Numbered from the stretch's first letter, positions 35,068 through 43,964 are shown. The stretch is 64,000 nt of DNA from JADGQN01 sp035315185 (GCA_035315185.1 DATFYE010000203.1:61791-125790), one strand, 5' to 3'. The notes: generated by a model from the sequence alone, not told the origin. Translations and numbers: made by a program.

Positions 35068-36510
35068 TTGACTACTCGCCACCAAACACTGATCCATATG
35101 CCGCCGCGGGTCGTCATCGGGGCTCCGAAAGGGCGCTCCGGGAAAACTACCGTGAGCATAGCTATTGGCAGGGCCTTGAGGAACCGGGGTCTGTCCGTGC
35201 AGCCCTTCAAGAAAGGGCCTGATTATATTGATCCCTCCTGGCTCACCCTCGCGTGCGGGAGAAGCTGCTCCAATCTGGACAGCTTTCTCATGCCTGAGGA
35301 TGTGCTGCTTTCGTCGTTTGCCCGTAGATCGCGCGGGGCAGACATAGCTCTTGTCGAAGGCGCCATGGGCCTCTTCGATACGTCGGAACCGGAAGGGAAA
35401 GGGAGCGTTGCATGGCTCTCGCGTATGCTCCGAGCCCCTGTTGTTCTCGTTGTCGATGCCGAACGCATGACGCGCAGCATAGCCGCCCTGGTAAGCGGGT
35501 TTCAGCATTTCGAGCCCGGGACCCATGTGGCAGGTGTAATCCTGAATCACGTCGCGGGAACCCGCCATGAAGAGAAGCTGAAGGACGCGGTGGAACGGTA
35601 CTGCGGTATCCCCGTGCTCGGCGTTGTCCCGAAAGACTCCCGGCTGACGATCACAGAGCGCCACCTGGGTCTCATACCGTCCGTAGAGAATGATCAGGCA
35701 GAGTCGGTCGTAGAGACGATCTGTGACAAGGTGGGAGCCCACCTGAACCTGGACGCGATCATGGCGATGGCCCGGGAAGCGCCTGCACAATCGATCCCGG
35801 AAGGACCCCTCGCTCCGGCCGTAAAGGCAACGGTCCGAATCGGGGTGATCCAGGACCGGGTCTTCAGCTTTTACTATCCTGACTACGTGGAAGCTTTGCG
35901 CGATGTCGGCGCCGATATCGTTCCCATTAACTCACTCTACGACTGGAGATTGCCCGATATCGACGGACTCTATATCGGGGGAGGTTTTCCGGAACTTTAC
36001 CCGGCTGGGCTGGAGGCGAACAGCGGATTGCGTGCTGATATCGCGGCGCGCATCGAGAACGGCCTTCCGACCTACGCCGAATGCGCCGGCCTGATGTATC
36101 TCTGCCGGGCAATCCGCTGGCAGGGAAAACGTTACGGGATGGTGGGCATCATTCCCGCGGAGGTGGAGCTTTCAAGACGCCCTGAGGGGCACGGTTACGT
36201 GGAAGTAACCGTTGCGGCTGAGAATCCCTGGTTCTCCACCGGCCTTGTGCTGCATGGCCACGAATTTCACCATTCCCGGTTAGTTGCCGAAGTGCCTTTG
36301 CAGACGGCGTACCAGGTGAGGCGCGGCCACGGGATCGATGGTCACGTCGACGGAATCTTTTACAAGAATATGTTTGCCTCGTACACCCATCTCCATGTGC
36401 TGGGTGTACCGGAATGGGCAAAGAGTTTTGTGACCCTGGCTCTGAAATATCGAGAGGTTCAGGCCGGCCCTGATTCAAGCCGCACACCGGCACGGGCTAC
36501 AGGCGGGTAG
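35068..36510 (+). CDS. cobB: Cobyrinate a,c-diamide synthase-like amidase (DsrN)
   Basis: 480 residues. The N-terminal P-loop GAPKGRSGKTTVSIAIGRAL and the C-terminal glutamine amidotransferase domain (YIGGGFPELYP, TYAECAGLMYL with the catalytic Cys, GHEFHHS) are those of CobB/CbiA. In dsr operons this protein is called DsrN and is thought to amidate sirohaem for DsrAB. The start is uncertain: the TTG at 35068 has GAAGAAGGA upstream, while the ATG at 35098 begins just before the P-loop. Confidence 0.92.
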   Translation: MTTRHQTLIHMPPRVVIGAPKGRSGKTTVSIAIGRALRNRGLSVQPFKKGPDYIDPSWLTLACGRSCSNLDSFLMPEDVLLSSFARRSRGADIALVEGAMGLFDTSEPEGKGSVAWLSRMLRAPVVLVVDAERMTRSIAALVSGFQHFEPGTHVAGVILNHVAGTRHEEKLKDAVERYCGIPVLGVVPKDSRLTITERHLGLIPSVENDQAESVVETICDKVGAHLNLDAIMAMAREAPAQSIPEGPLAPAVKATVRIGVIQDRVFSFYYPDYVEALRDVGADIVPINSLYDWRLPDIDGLYIGGGFPELYPAGLEANSGLRADIAARIENGLPTYAECAGLMYLCRAIRWQGKRYGMVGIIPAEVELSRRPEGHGYVEVTVAAENPWFSTGLVLHGHEFHHSRLVAEVPLQTAYQVRRGHGIDGHVDGIFYKNMFASYTHLHVLGVPEWAKSFVTLALKYREVQAGPDSSRTPARATGG

Positions 36511-36552
36511 ATACAGCTTTGATCTTAACCGGCCTCGAGAGGAGGTGTAGGG

Positions 36553-36699
36553 ATGGCGATATGCCCCGTTTGTAAAGCGGAAGTTGAAGAAAAAAAAGCA
36601 AGAGGCACGAGCACGCACAAGGAGCAGCAGTATTTCTTTGACAGCAAGGCATGCAAGAAAAGGTTCGACGAGAACCCGAAAGAATTTATAGAGGAATAG
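36553..36699 (+). CDS. 48-aa YHS-type metal-binding protein
   Basis: A small ORF between cobB and dsrC with a strong site (GAGGAGGTGTAGGG). The protein starts MAICPVCKAEVEEKK, continues with QYFFDSKACKKRFDENPKEF and ends IEE. CPVC plus the single later Cys and the FFDS..CKKRF.ENP pattern are those of the YHS (TRASH-like) domain, which binds metal. It lies 12 bp before dsrC and is presumably co-expressed. A role in metal delivery or sensing for Dsr proteins is a guess. Confidence 0.85.
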   Translation: MAICPVCKAEVEEKKARGTSTHKEQQYFFDSKACKKRFDENPKEFIEE

Positions 36700-36711
36700 G
36701 GAGGTCAAGAA

Positions 36712-37029
36712 ATGGCAAAGGCTACATTAGGCGGGCAGGAAATCGAAATCGATGAGGACGGCTTCATACAGGAACCGGAAAAGTGGAATAAAGAGGTGGC
36801 AGAAGACCTGGCGAAGGTCGAGGATGCCTACCCCATGGGAGAGGAACACTGGAGGCTGGTTAATTACCTGAGGGATTACTACATCAAGTATGAGATTGCT
36901 CCCCCTATCCGGATGCTGACCAAGCAGACGAAGCTCGATCTGAAGAGGATTTATGAGTTGTTCCCCGGCGGTCCTGCAAAAGGGGCCTGCAAGATAGCCG
37001 GCCTCCCCAAGCCGACGGGCTGTGTATGA
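36712..37029 (+). CDS. dsrC: DsrC, sulfur-carrier protein
   Basis: 105 residues with the complete DsrC tail: GACKIAGLPKPTGCV contains both arm cysteines (11 residues apart; the second is penultimate). Conserved body: EDGFIQEPEKWNKEVAEDLAK, HWRLVNYLRDYY, PPIRMLTKQT. It takes the sulfite-derived sulfur from DsrAB as a trisulfide and is re-reduced by DsrMKJOP. Site AGGGAGGT. A second, altered copy lies at 28431-28736. Confidence 0.97.
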   Translation: MAKATLGGQEIEIDEDGFIQEPEKWNKEVAEDLAKVEDAYPMGEEHWRLVNYLRDYYIKYEIAPPIRMLTKQTKLDLKRIYELFPGGPAKGACKIAGLPKPTGCV

Positions 37030-37263
37030 CGGTCACGGCATATCGGGTCGCGAGTAGGCTTGTGGCTAGACGAGGCTAAGGTCCTTCTTCAACGAAGAAC
37101 TACGATAGTTTTGGCTAAGTCAGTGATTGTAAAAAAGCGCTGTGGCAATAAGCGAACTCAATGATTGATAGCTGAGAAGGTGTTTGGTTGGTGTTCCTGT
37201 GCTGTGGAGGCAGGGACTTAAAAACGAAACGGCTCTCCTGCCGTTGCTTAAGAGGAGCAATCG

Positions 37264-38148
37264 ATGGGCGCACTGGTTGTAGTTCTTTTCTATGGTAGTA
37301 TCCTCTTCTGTATCGTCTTCGCGACGGCCAGGTTGATACGTATCTATCGGCTTCCCCTTCATATTAAATGGGAGTTCTATCGCGACAGTTCTGTGTATGA
37401 ACAGGTGGAATGGTGGACGAAACCCCAGATAGGATTCTGGCAGAAGGCGGGAGCCATGATGCTGGATGTGCTTTTTCTCCGGGACTATTATGACAAGAAC
37501 CGTGGTTTTTGGATCTATCTCTACACCTTCCACGTAGGCATCTACCTGCTGATAGTCTGGCACGCATGGCTTTTCTTGGTTGCACCGTTCGTTGATCCTG
37601 AAACGGCATCAAGCGTCGGTCTCTTCCTGGGACATGTGGCGACTGCTCTTGCCTTCGTCGGAGGCCTCTCTATCCTGATCAAGAGGGCGACCGACGAGGA
37701 ACTTTCGGTCTACTATCCCCCGATTCACTACGTGAAATGGGTGGCCATGCTCCTCACTCTTGCCAGCGGATTCTATGCTATCTACTTCTATTTCAACAAT
37801 GAGACGCCGGCTCTCCTGAAGTACGTGCAATCCCAAGTCACCTTCAGCGACCTGGAGCACAAACTGCACCCGCCACCCGCAACCGCGACGCACGTACTTT
37901 TTGCCTCCATATGGCTCGTCTATTTGCCATACAGCCATATCATGCGGCTCTTCCTGAGGTATTATCATTACCTTCACGACGATGAGGTCCCGAACGTTAG
38001 GGGCGGGGAAATGGAGAAACGAATTGGCGAACTTTTAGGACAGCAGGTCAGCTGGTCTGCGCCGCACATCCAGACCGGGAAGAGCTGGGCTGAGGTGGCC
38101 ACCACGCCGGCACCGAAGAATACGAGCAAGGAGCAGCAGGCAAAATGA
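37264..38148 (+). CDS. DsrM/NarI-like membrane cytochrome b subunit, module 2
   Basis: 294 residues, ATG with AAGAGGAG upstream. Membrane helices at the N-terminus, about 85-110, 120-140, 155-180 and 210-235, with His residues in IYLYTFHVGIYLLIVWHAW and YLPYSHIMRLF. The ending VSWSAPHIQTGKSWAEVA pairs it with 28896-29819 rather than with canonical DsrM. The gene follows dsrC by 234 bp and overlaps the next gene by 4 bp. Confidence 0.88.
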   Translation: MGALVVVLFYGSILFCIVFATARLIRIYRLPLHIKWEFYRDSSVYEQVEWWTKPQIGFWQKAGAMMLDVLFLRDYYDKNRGFWIYLYTFHVGIYLLIVWHAWLFLVAPFVDPETASSVGLFLGHVATALAFVGGLSILIKRATDEELSVYYPPIHYVKWVAMLLTLASGFYAIYFYFNNETPALLKYVQSQVTFSDLEHKLHPPPATATHVLFASIWLVYLPYSHIMRLFLRYYHYLHDDEVPNVRGGEMEKRIGELLGQQVSWSAPHIQTGKSWAEVATTPAPKNTSKEQQAK

Positions 38149-39755
38149 ACGAGAAACGAAGAGCGTTGCGCAATGTGAGCAAGAACGGTGACCAGTCGCT
38201 CGGCCAGGTGAAGAGAGAAAAGCTCCTTTCTCTTCCGGTTGAAGATGCAAAGGCGGGTGCTCCACCGATCAAAGCACTGAGCGAGAAGCAGCGGCAAACA
38301 TATGAGCACGCATTTGACGGAGTATGTGCAGTCGCAATCCCGAAGCCCAAGAGCAAAGAAGAAGAGAAACAGCTCGTGGAGCGGTTTCTTGCTGCCCTGC
38401 AAAAACTGCTGACGAAAGAGGACAACTGGACTTTTCTTCAGCAACTGATTCTTACCCTCGATGCCTGCGTTCAGTGCCAGACATGCAACGATGCGTGCGC
38501 TATCTATCTGGCGAGCGGTAAAGAGGAGATCTACCGCCCGACATACCGATCGGAAGTATTACGACGGATCATAAAACGATATGTTAAGAAAGGGGGCAAC
38601 CTGTTCGCGGCCCTTAGGGGAAACGATATCGAACTCAACTGGACGACCATTGCGAGGCTCGCGGAGTCTGCCTACCGGTGTACCATGTGCAGGCGCTGTG
38701 CCACACACTGCCCCATGGGGAGCGACAATGCTCTGATCACCCGCGAATTACGAAAGCTTTTCAGCGAGGAGCTTGGCATCGCTGCAAAGGAGCTCCACGA
38801 ATCGGGGACGGTGCAACAGCTCAGGGTTGGAGCGAGCACCGGTATTACGCCCCCAGCCTTCGCGGACATCGTCGAGTTCATGGAGGACGACATCGAGGAA
38901 AAAACAGGGAGGAGAATCAAGATCCCAGTCGATAAAGAAGGTGCCGACATTCTTCTCATCCACAACTCGGGCGAATACCTCTCCTGGCTCGAAAACCCCG
39001 CTGCGTTCGCGATTATTTTTGATGCAGCCGGAATAAGCTGGACCCTTTCCAGCGAACTGGGCGGCTATGAAGGGACCAACTACGGCGTCTGGTACGATGA
39101 CTTCCAGTTCGGTCGTATCGCACTGAAGCACATTGAGATCGCAAACAAGCTTAAGGTAAAAAAGATCATGATTGGGGAGTGCGGTCACTCAACCAAGGCA
39201 ACGGTAGTCATCTCAGAAAGGCTGTTGGTCGGCGATATGAATATACCTCGAGAAAGCTGCCTTCCCCTCCTCGAGGAGCTGGTTCTCAGCGGCCGGCTGA
39301 AGCTCGACCCAACGCGGAACAACTTTCCTGTCACCTTGCATGACCCGTGCAACATGGTGCGGCTCATGGGCATTATCGAGCCGCAACGAAGGATACTGCG
39401 CGCCATCTGCCCCCAGTTCCGGGAAATGGAGCCTCACGGGGTGGACAACTATTGTTGCGGTGGCGGCAGCGGCTTCGCCGTCATGTCACCCATGAATTTT
39501 CCCGACTGGAAGATGAATGTGTCAGGCAGGATGAAAGTAAAGCAGATTCTCGATGCCTTTGCGGATTCGATGGATCCCTCGATCCCCAAGTACGTTTGTG
39601 CTCCCTGTTCCAACTGCAAGGGGCAGCTGCGTGATCTTCTGGTCTACTACGAACTCACAACCCGGCACGGCATTTATTACGGAGGTCTGGTGGAGCTCAT
39701 CGTCAACGCGATGGCCGATAATAAACAGCCGTACATAAGCTTTGAAGAGATGTGA
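38145..39755 (+). CDS. DsrK/HdrD-like iron-sulfur protein, module 2
   Basis: 536 residues, ATGA overlap with the upstream gene. Clusters CVQCQTCNDACA and CTMCRRCATHCP, then HDPCNMVR, NYCCGGGSGF and CAPCSNCKGQ. It is closely related along its length to 29829-31442 (shared PVDKEGADILLIHN.GEY, ESCLPLLE). These two are more alike than either is to the canonical DsrK at 40947, so they form a separate subfamily, perhaps nearer to Tmc/Hme-type HdrD proteins. Confidence 0.9.
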   Translation: MNEKRRALRNVSKNGDQSLGQVKREKLLSLPVEDAKAGAPPIKALSEKQRQTYEHAFDGVCAVAIPKPKSKEEEKQLVERFLAALQKLLTKEDNWTFLQQLILTLDACVQCQTCNDACAIYLASGKEEIYRPTYRSEVLRRIIKRYVKKGGNLFAALRGNDIELNWTTIARLAESAYRCTMCRRCATHCPMGSDNALITRELRKLFSEELGIAAKELHESGTVQQLRVGASTGITPPAFADIVEFMEDDIEEKTGRRIKIPVDKEGADILLIHNSGEYLSWLENPAAFAIIFDAAGISWTLSSELGGYEGTNYGVWYDDFQFGRIALKHIEIANKLKVKKIMIGECGHSTKATVVISERLLVGDMNIPRESCLPLLEELVLSGRLKLDPTRNNFPVTLHDPCNMVRLMGIIEPQRRILRAICPQFREMEPHGVDNYCCGGGSGFAVMSPMNFPDWKMNVSGRMKVKQILDAFADSMDPSIPKYVCAPCSNCKGQLRDLLVYYELTTRHGIYYGGLVELIVNAMADNKQPYISFEEM

Positions 39756-39835
39756 GGGCGCCGCTGGGATGAGCGGGAGTAAGGGGCGGGTTTGACAGGT
39801 GCTGGAGAAGTATCGGGGTACAAGGAGATGCTGAG

Positions 39836-40822
39836 TTGACGCTCTCGCTCCTCGCTGTTCTGGTGCTTGGCCTTATAGCTTGGCTCGGCGCTTCGGTGGC
39901 AAGCCTGCATGTGCTTTTCGGCGCGGTGATTCCCTATCTTGCCCTTGCCATACTGTTTATCGGTTTTATTTATCGGATTATCGGATGGGCACGTTCGCCG
40001 GTGCCCTTTCATATTCCCACCACGTGCGGACAGCAGAAGTCTCTCCCGTGGATCAAGCAGGACAAGCTTGAAAGCCCGACCACTACTTTCTGGGTGATCG
40101 CCCGGATGGCGCTGGAGATCTTCCTTTTTCGCTCCCTCTGGAGAAACGACAGGGTAGAGTTGAAGCGGCACGAAAAACTCATATACAGTCCCAAGCGCTA
40201 TTTATGGCTCGGAGGACTTCTTTTCCACTGGTCGCTTGCAATCATCCTGTTCAGACATCTGCGTTTCTTCACCGAGCCGGTACTCCCGGGCATCGCAGCC
40301 GTTGACAGCCTCGACGGGCTCTTCCAGATTGGCATCCCATCGCTCTTCATGACCGACGCAGCGATCCTTGTAGCGCTGACGTACCTGTTTATCCGAAGGG
40401 CCCTTGTCCCGCAGCTGCGGCTCATATCGCTGCCATCAGATTATTTTGCCCTTTTCCTGCTGATCGCCATTGTGCTCTCCGGCCTCCTGATGCGCCATTT
40501 TTTTAAGACAGACCCGGAGCGGGTCAAGGAGCTGGTCATCGGTCTCTTCAGCCTGCGGCCCGTGGTACCCCCGGCCCTGGGATCCTTTTTCTACATCCAT
40601 CTATTTCTGGTCTCCGTACTGCTTGTCTATTTTCCTTTCAGCAAGCTGATGCACGCGCCGGGCGTTTTCCTGAGCCCGACGCGGAACCTGAAGAACGACA
40701 GCCGCATGAGACGTCACGTGAACCCTTGGAGCTACCCTGTAAAAGTACACACCTACGAAGAATATGAGGACGAGTTCCGCGGGGCGATGATAGAGGCCGG
40801 CATACCGGTGGAGAAAGAATAA
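39836..40822 (+). CDS. dsrM: DsrM, membrane cytochrome b subunit of DsrMKJOP
   Basis: 328 residues from a TTG start with AAGGAG eight bases upstream (the ATG at 39828 runs into a stop after three codons). Canonical features: N-terminal helix pair, LLFHWSLAIILFRHLRFF and FIHLFLVSVLLVYFPFSKLMHAPGVFLSPTRNLKN near the C-terminus. It binds haem b and exchanges electrons with menaquinone. It begins the dsrMKJOP run. Confidence 0.95.
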   Translation: MTLSLLAVLVLGLIAWLGASVASLHVLFGAVIPYLALAILFIGFIYRIIGWARSPVPFHIPTTCGQQKSLPWIKQDKLESPTTTFWVIARMALEIFLFRSLWRNDRVELKRHEKLIYSPKRYLWLGGLLFHWSLAIILFRHLRFFTEPVLPGIAAVDSLDGLFQIGIPSLFMTDAAILVALTYLFIRRALVPQLRLISLPSDYFALFLLIAIVLSGLLMRHFFKTDPERVKELVIGLFSLRPVVPPALGSFFYIHLFLVSVLLVYFPFSKLMHAPGVFLSPTRNLKNDSRMRRHVNPWSYPVKVHTYEEYEDEFRGAMIEAGIPVEKE

Positions 40823-40852
40823 GTGGGGACGTTACAGACGAAAGACTGCTAC

Positions 40853-40941
40853 AAGTTACAAGCCGGAGCTTCGTTGATGAACTGTAACGTGCGGCTGTCC
40901 ATAACTTGTAACACGATTTTGCTTGTAACCTGTAACGGGGT
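40853..40941. repeat. GTAAC-rich intergenic repeat cluster before dsrK
   Basis: Direct and inverted copies of the unit TTGTAAC/GTTACAA recur: ACAAGTTACAAG, AACTGTAACG, AACTTGTAACAC, GCTTGTAACCTGTAACG. A related cluster follows dsrK at 42590-42700. The repeat occupies the place where a dsrK ribosome site would be expected. Confidence 0.55.
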
Positions 40942-40946
40942 CTATT

Positions 40947-42563
40947 GTGGCTGAAGATAAACTGAAACAGGAAGACCTGCTGCAGATCGATTACGAACCC
41001 CCGCAGAAAGATTGGATGCAGCCGTCCGCAATCTTCAAGAAAGGGACGTACAGCTACGGCGTGCCTTTGAAGCATCAGAAGTATCTTGGCCTGCCGAACC
41101 AGCGGGAATGGCAGCCAACTGACCAAGACTGGAAGCTCCCGGAAAACTGGAAGGAGATCATACTGGAAGGAATGGAGAAGCTTCTCAAAAGGCATCGTTC
41201 CTTCAAGCTGTACCTCGATATCTGCGTGCGGTGCGGCGCCTGTGCTGACAAGTGCCAATATTTTATCGGCTCCGGGGATCCGAAGAACATGCCGGTGCTG
41301 CGCGCTGAACTCCTCCGGTCCGTGTATCGTCGTTATTTCACGACTGCAGGGAAGCTCTTCGGTCGCTTGGCGGGCGCCCGTGATTTGACGGTAGACGTGC
41401 TGAAAGAATGGTTCTACTACTTCTTTCAGTGCTCGGAGTGCCGCCGATGTTCGGTCTATTGCCCCTATGGCATAGATACCTGCGAAATTACCATGATGGC
41501 GAGGGAACTCCTGAACCTTGTCGGCTGCAATATTCAATGGGTTGCAGAACCGGGTTCCAACTGCTTCAGGACCGGGAACCATCTCGGCATCCCGCCACAT
41601 GCTATGAAAGAGACCCTGGAGTTTGCGGTCGACGAACTGAAAGGCTTGACGGACATAACCGTCAATCTGCCCATAAACAAGAAGGGTGCTGAGATTCTCT
41701 TTGTTGCGCCGTCCGCCGATTTCTTCGCGAACCCCCACTGGTTCACGCTGCTCGGGTACCTCGCGATCTTTCATGAGATCGGCCTCGACTATACTTGGAG
41801 CACCTACGCGTCTGAAGGCGGCAACTTCGGCCTCTTTCATTCGTCCGAGCTGATGAAGCGCCTCAACGCCAAAATATATGCGGAGGCCAAGAGGCTCGGC
41901 GTCAAATGGATACTGGGCGGAGAGTGCGGCCACATGTGGCGCGTGCTCCACCAGTATATGGACACCCTGAACGGGCCGGCCGATTTCCTCGAGGAACCAG
42001 TATCGCCGATCACAGGAACCAAGTTCGAGAATGCGCGCTCAACGAAGATGGTCCACATCTCGGAATTCACATCTGACCTGATCAAGAGCGGCAGACTCAA
42101 GCTTGACCCGAGCCGGAATGACAAGTGGAAACTGACCTACCATGATTCGTGCAATCCTGCCAGGGCGTTCGGGCTTCTTGAGGAGCCGAGATTCATCCTC
42201 AAGAACGTGTGTAATTACTTCTATGAGATGCCGGAAAACACGATCAGGGAGAAAACTTTTTGCTGCGGAAGCGGGGCAGGGCTCGGCGCTGACGAGAACA
42301 TGGAGGCGCGGCTCAGGGGCGGCCTTCCGAGGGCAAACGCCGTAAAGTATGTGAAAGAAACATACGGCGTCAACATGCTCGCCTGCATGTGCGCCATCGA
42401 CAAGGCATCGCTGACGCCCTTGCTGGAATATTGGGTGCCCGGAGTCGAGGTGGGCGGTGTGCACGAGTTCCTGGCCAATGCCCTCGTCATGAAGGGAGAG
42501 ACGCGAACGACCAATCTGAGAGGAGAACCGCTTGCACAGACGGACGAGCCGCCTGCGCAGTGA
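40947..42563 (+). CDS. dsrK: DsrK, catalytic iron-sulfur subunit of DsrMKJOP
   Basis: 538 residues, GTG start with only GGGG as a ribosome site. The N-terminus (YEPPQKDWMQPS.IFKKGTYSYG) is typical of DsrK. Two clusters CVRCGACADKCQ and CSECRRCSVYCP; catalytic CCG-type motifs YHDSCNPARA, TFCCGSGAGLG and CMCAIDKA. It should reduce the DsrC trisulfide. It carries GAHVWR-like GECGHMWRVLHQY as in HdrD proteins. Confidence 0.95.
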   Translation: MAEDKLKQEDLLQIDYEPPQKDWMQPSAIFKKGTYSYGVPLKHQKYLGLPNQREWQPTDQDWKLPENWKEIILEGMEKLLKRHRSFKLYLDICVRCGACADKCQYFIGSGDPKNMPVLRAELLRSVYRRYFTTAGKLFGRLAGARDLTVDVLKEWFYYFFQCSECRRCSVYCPYGIDTCEITMMARELLNLVGCNIQWVAEPGSNCFRTGNHLGIPPHAMKETLEFAVDELKGLTDITVNLPINKKGAEILFVAPSADFFANPHWFTLLGYLAIFHEIGLDYTWSTYASEGGNFGLFHSSELMKRLNAKIYAEAKRLGVKWILGGECGHMWRVLHQYMDTLNGPADFLEEPVSPITGTKFENARSTKMVHISEFTSDLIKSGRLKLDPSRNDKWKLTYHDSCNPARAFGLLEEPRFILKNVCNYFYEMPENTIREKTFCCGSGAGLGADENMEARLRGGLPRANAVKYVKETYGVNMLACMCAIDKASLTPLLEYWVPGVEVGGVHEFLANALVMKGETRTTNLRGEPLAQTDEPPAQ

Positions 42564-42589
42564 TCAGTGGCCAGTGAAAGCGAAAAGTT

Positions 42590-42700
42590 CGTTACGAGTT
42601 GCGGGCCGCAAGCGGCCTGTTACGGGCTACGAGTTCAACGACGATTTCGCCGCTTTCGAACTCCAAACACGGAACCCGTAACGCGCAACAGCGAACGGAG
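42590..42700. repeat. GTTACG/CGTAAC intergenic repeat cluster before dsrJ
   Basis: Contains GTTACGAGTTGCGGGC, CTGTTACGGGCTACGAGTTC and, inverted, GGAACCCGTAACGCGCAAC. The opposed copies could fold into a long imperfect stem. Related to the cluster before dsrK. Confidence 0.5.
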
Positions 42701-42706
42701 TGAGCA

Positions 42707-43096
42707 TTGTATAACAAAGGTCTTATAGCAGGGATTATCATAGTTTTTCTCTGAGTTGCTACCCTGCCGATCTGGTACGGTTGGCTTAACCGGAGCGCGG
42801 AGGGCGCGCCTAAGCTGGAACTTCCGCCGGGAGGACAGAAGCAGTGCGTGGAGGCGACAGAGTACATGAGGAAGAACCACGTGGATCTTCTGACCAGGTG
42901 GAGGGATTGGGTGGTGCGGGACGGTGACCTTGAGTATGTTGCGTCAGACGGCAAGGAGTACACGATGAGTCTCACGCAAACCTGTTTGGAGTGCCATTCG
43001 AACAAGGACAAATTCTGCGATCGTTGCCATGACTATCTGCGCGTGAGCCCGCGTTGCTGGGACTGCCACAATGTCCCCAAAGGGGGGAGCCAGTGA
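42707..43096 (+). CDS. dsrJ: DsrJ, periplasmic triheme cytochrome c, with in-frame TGA at codon 16
   Basis: Read through one TGA (42752-42754), the gene gives 129 residues from the TTG at 42707 (site CGGAG). The N-terminus MYNKGLIAGIIIVFL-(TGA)-VATLPIWYGWL is a normal DsrJ membrane anchor. Three haem motifs follow, CLECH, CDRCH and CWDCH, and the Cys in KQCVEATEYM matches the place of the unusual Cys ligand known in DsrJ. Everything after the TGA is in frame and intact. The TGA may encode Sec, be a true nonsense mutation, or be a sequence error. The only ATG start after it (42863) would drop the anchor. Overlaps dsrO by 4 bp. Confidence 0.8.
42778..42792 (+). promoter_or_regulatory. Candidate bacterial SECIS hairpin in dsrJ
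   Basis: CGGTT-GGCTT-AACCG: a perfect 5-bp stem with a 5-nt loop that begins with GG, starting 23 nt after the in-frame TGA. Distance and loop G fit loose bacterial SECIS rules, but short stems occur by chance. Confidence 0.35.
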
Positions 43097-43854
43097 GGTT
43101 CACCCGGCGCGAGTTCATGAAATTGGTATCCATGGGCCTTGCGGGCCTTTCCTGCCCCGGTATGGCGAGCAAAGTGTGCGCCGCTTCCGCCGGACCCATC
43201 GCAGGCGCCTCTCGCGGCAAGAGTTGGGCAATGGTGATCGACCTCACCGCATGCACTGATAAAGACGGCTGCAAGGACTGCATCGAAGCCTGCAACCGTA
43301 TCCACAACATTCCCCGCTTCACCGATGTGAAGAGGCAGATCAGGTGGATTTGGAACTCTGCCTACGAGGAGCTTTTTCCGGAGCAGTCGACGCACGTGCG
43401 GCAGGAGTTGAGAGGAAAGCAGATTCTGGCCTTATGCAACCACTGCGAGAATCCGCCGTGTGTTTTGGTCTGTCCGACCAAAGCTACGTTCAAGCGGGCT
43501 GATGGCATAGTGATGATGGATTACCACCGGTGTATCGGCTGCCGGTACTGCATGGCCGCTTGTCCTTACGGCGCCCGGAGCTTCAACTGGCAAGACCCGA
43601 GGCCTTTCATTCAGAACATTGATCTGACCTACCCGACGCGGACGAGGGGTGTTGTCGAGAAGTGCAACTTCTGTGAGGAGCGGCTCGCGAGAAACCTTAT
43701 CCCTGCTTGTGTCGAGGCATGCAAGGAAAAGGGACTTTTCTTCGGCGATCTGAACGACGCAGGCTCGAACGTGAGAAAGCTCCTCAGTAAGCGTTACGCG
43801 ATGCAACGAAAGCCGGAGCTGGGAACGAGACCGAAGGTCTTTTATCTCGTGTGA
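43093..43854 (+). CDS. dsrO: DsrO, periplasmic ferredoxin-like iron-sulfur protein
   Basis: 253 residues from the GTG at 43093, overlapping dsrJ. Twin-arginine signal FTRREFMKLVSMGLAGLSCPG. Clusters: CTDKDGCKDCIEACN, CNHCENPPCVLVCP, CIGCRYCMAACP and CNFCEERLARNLIPACVEAC, the four-cluster pattern of NrfC/HybA-type subunits. It sits in the periplasm between DsrJ and DsrP. Confidence 0.96.
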   Translation: MRFTRREFMKLVSMGLAGLSCPGMASKVCAASAGPIAGASRGKSWAMVIDLTACTDKDGCKDCIEACNRIHNIPRFTDVKRQIRWIWNSAYEELFPEQSTHVRQELRGKQILALCNHCENPPCVLVCPTKATFKRADGIVMMDYHRCIGCRYCMAACPYGARSFNWQDPRPFIQNIDLTYPTRTRGVVEKCNFCEERLARNLIPACVEACKEKGLFFGDLNDAGSNVRKLLSKRYAMQRKPELGTRPKVFYLV

Positions 43855-43877
43855 AAGAGATGACGGTGAACGGTATA

Positions 43878-43964
43878 AATAACCTGACATCACCCTCTCC
43901 CTAACCCTCCCCCCTTGAGGGGGAGGGGAGGGTGGGGGGTTAAATAAGTTAATGCGTTTGTATT
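43878..43964. repeat. Palindromic intergenic repeat, copy 1
   Basis: Contains TGACATCACCCTCTCCC, a C-rich/G-rich stem around TTGA, and ends in TTAATGCGTTTGTATT. The inverted copy at 45198-45296 lies on the other side of dsrP. This copy has lost most of its left terminal sequence. Confidence 0.7.

Noticed and set aside
40853..40941. CRISPR array
   Set aside because: Repeat units are about 7 bp, irregularly spaced and in both orientations; no constant 25-40 bp repeats and no cas genes in the window.
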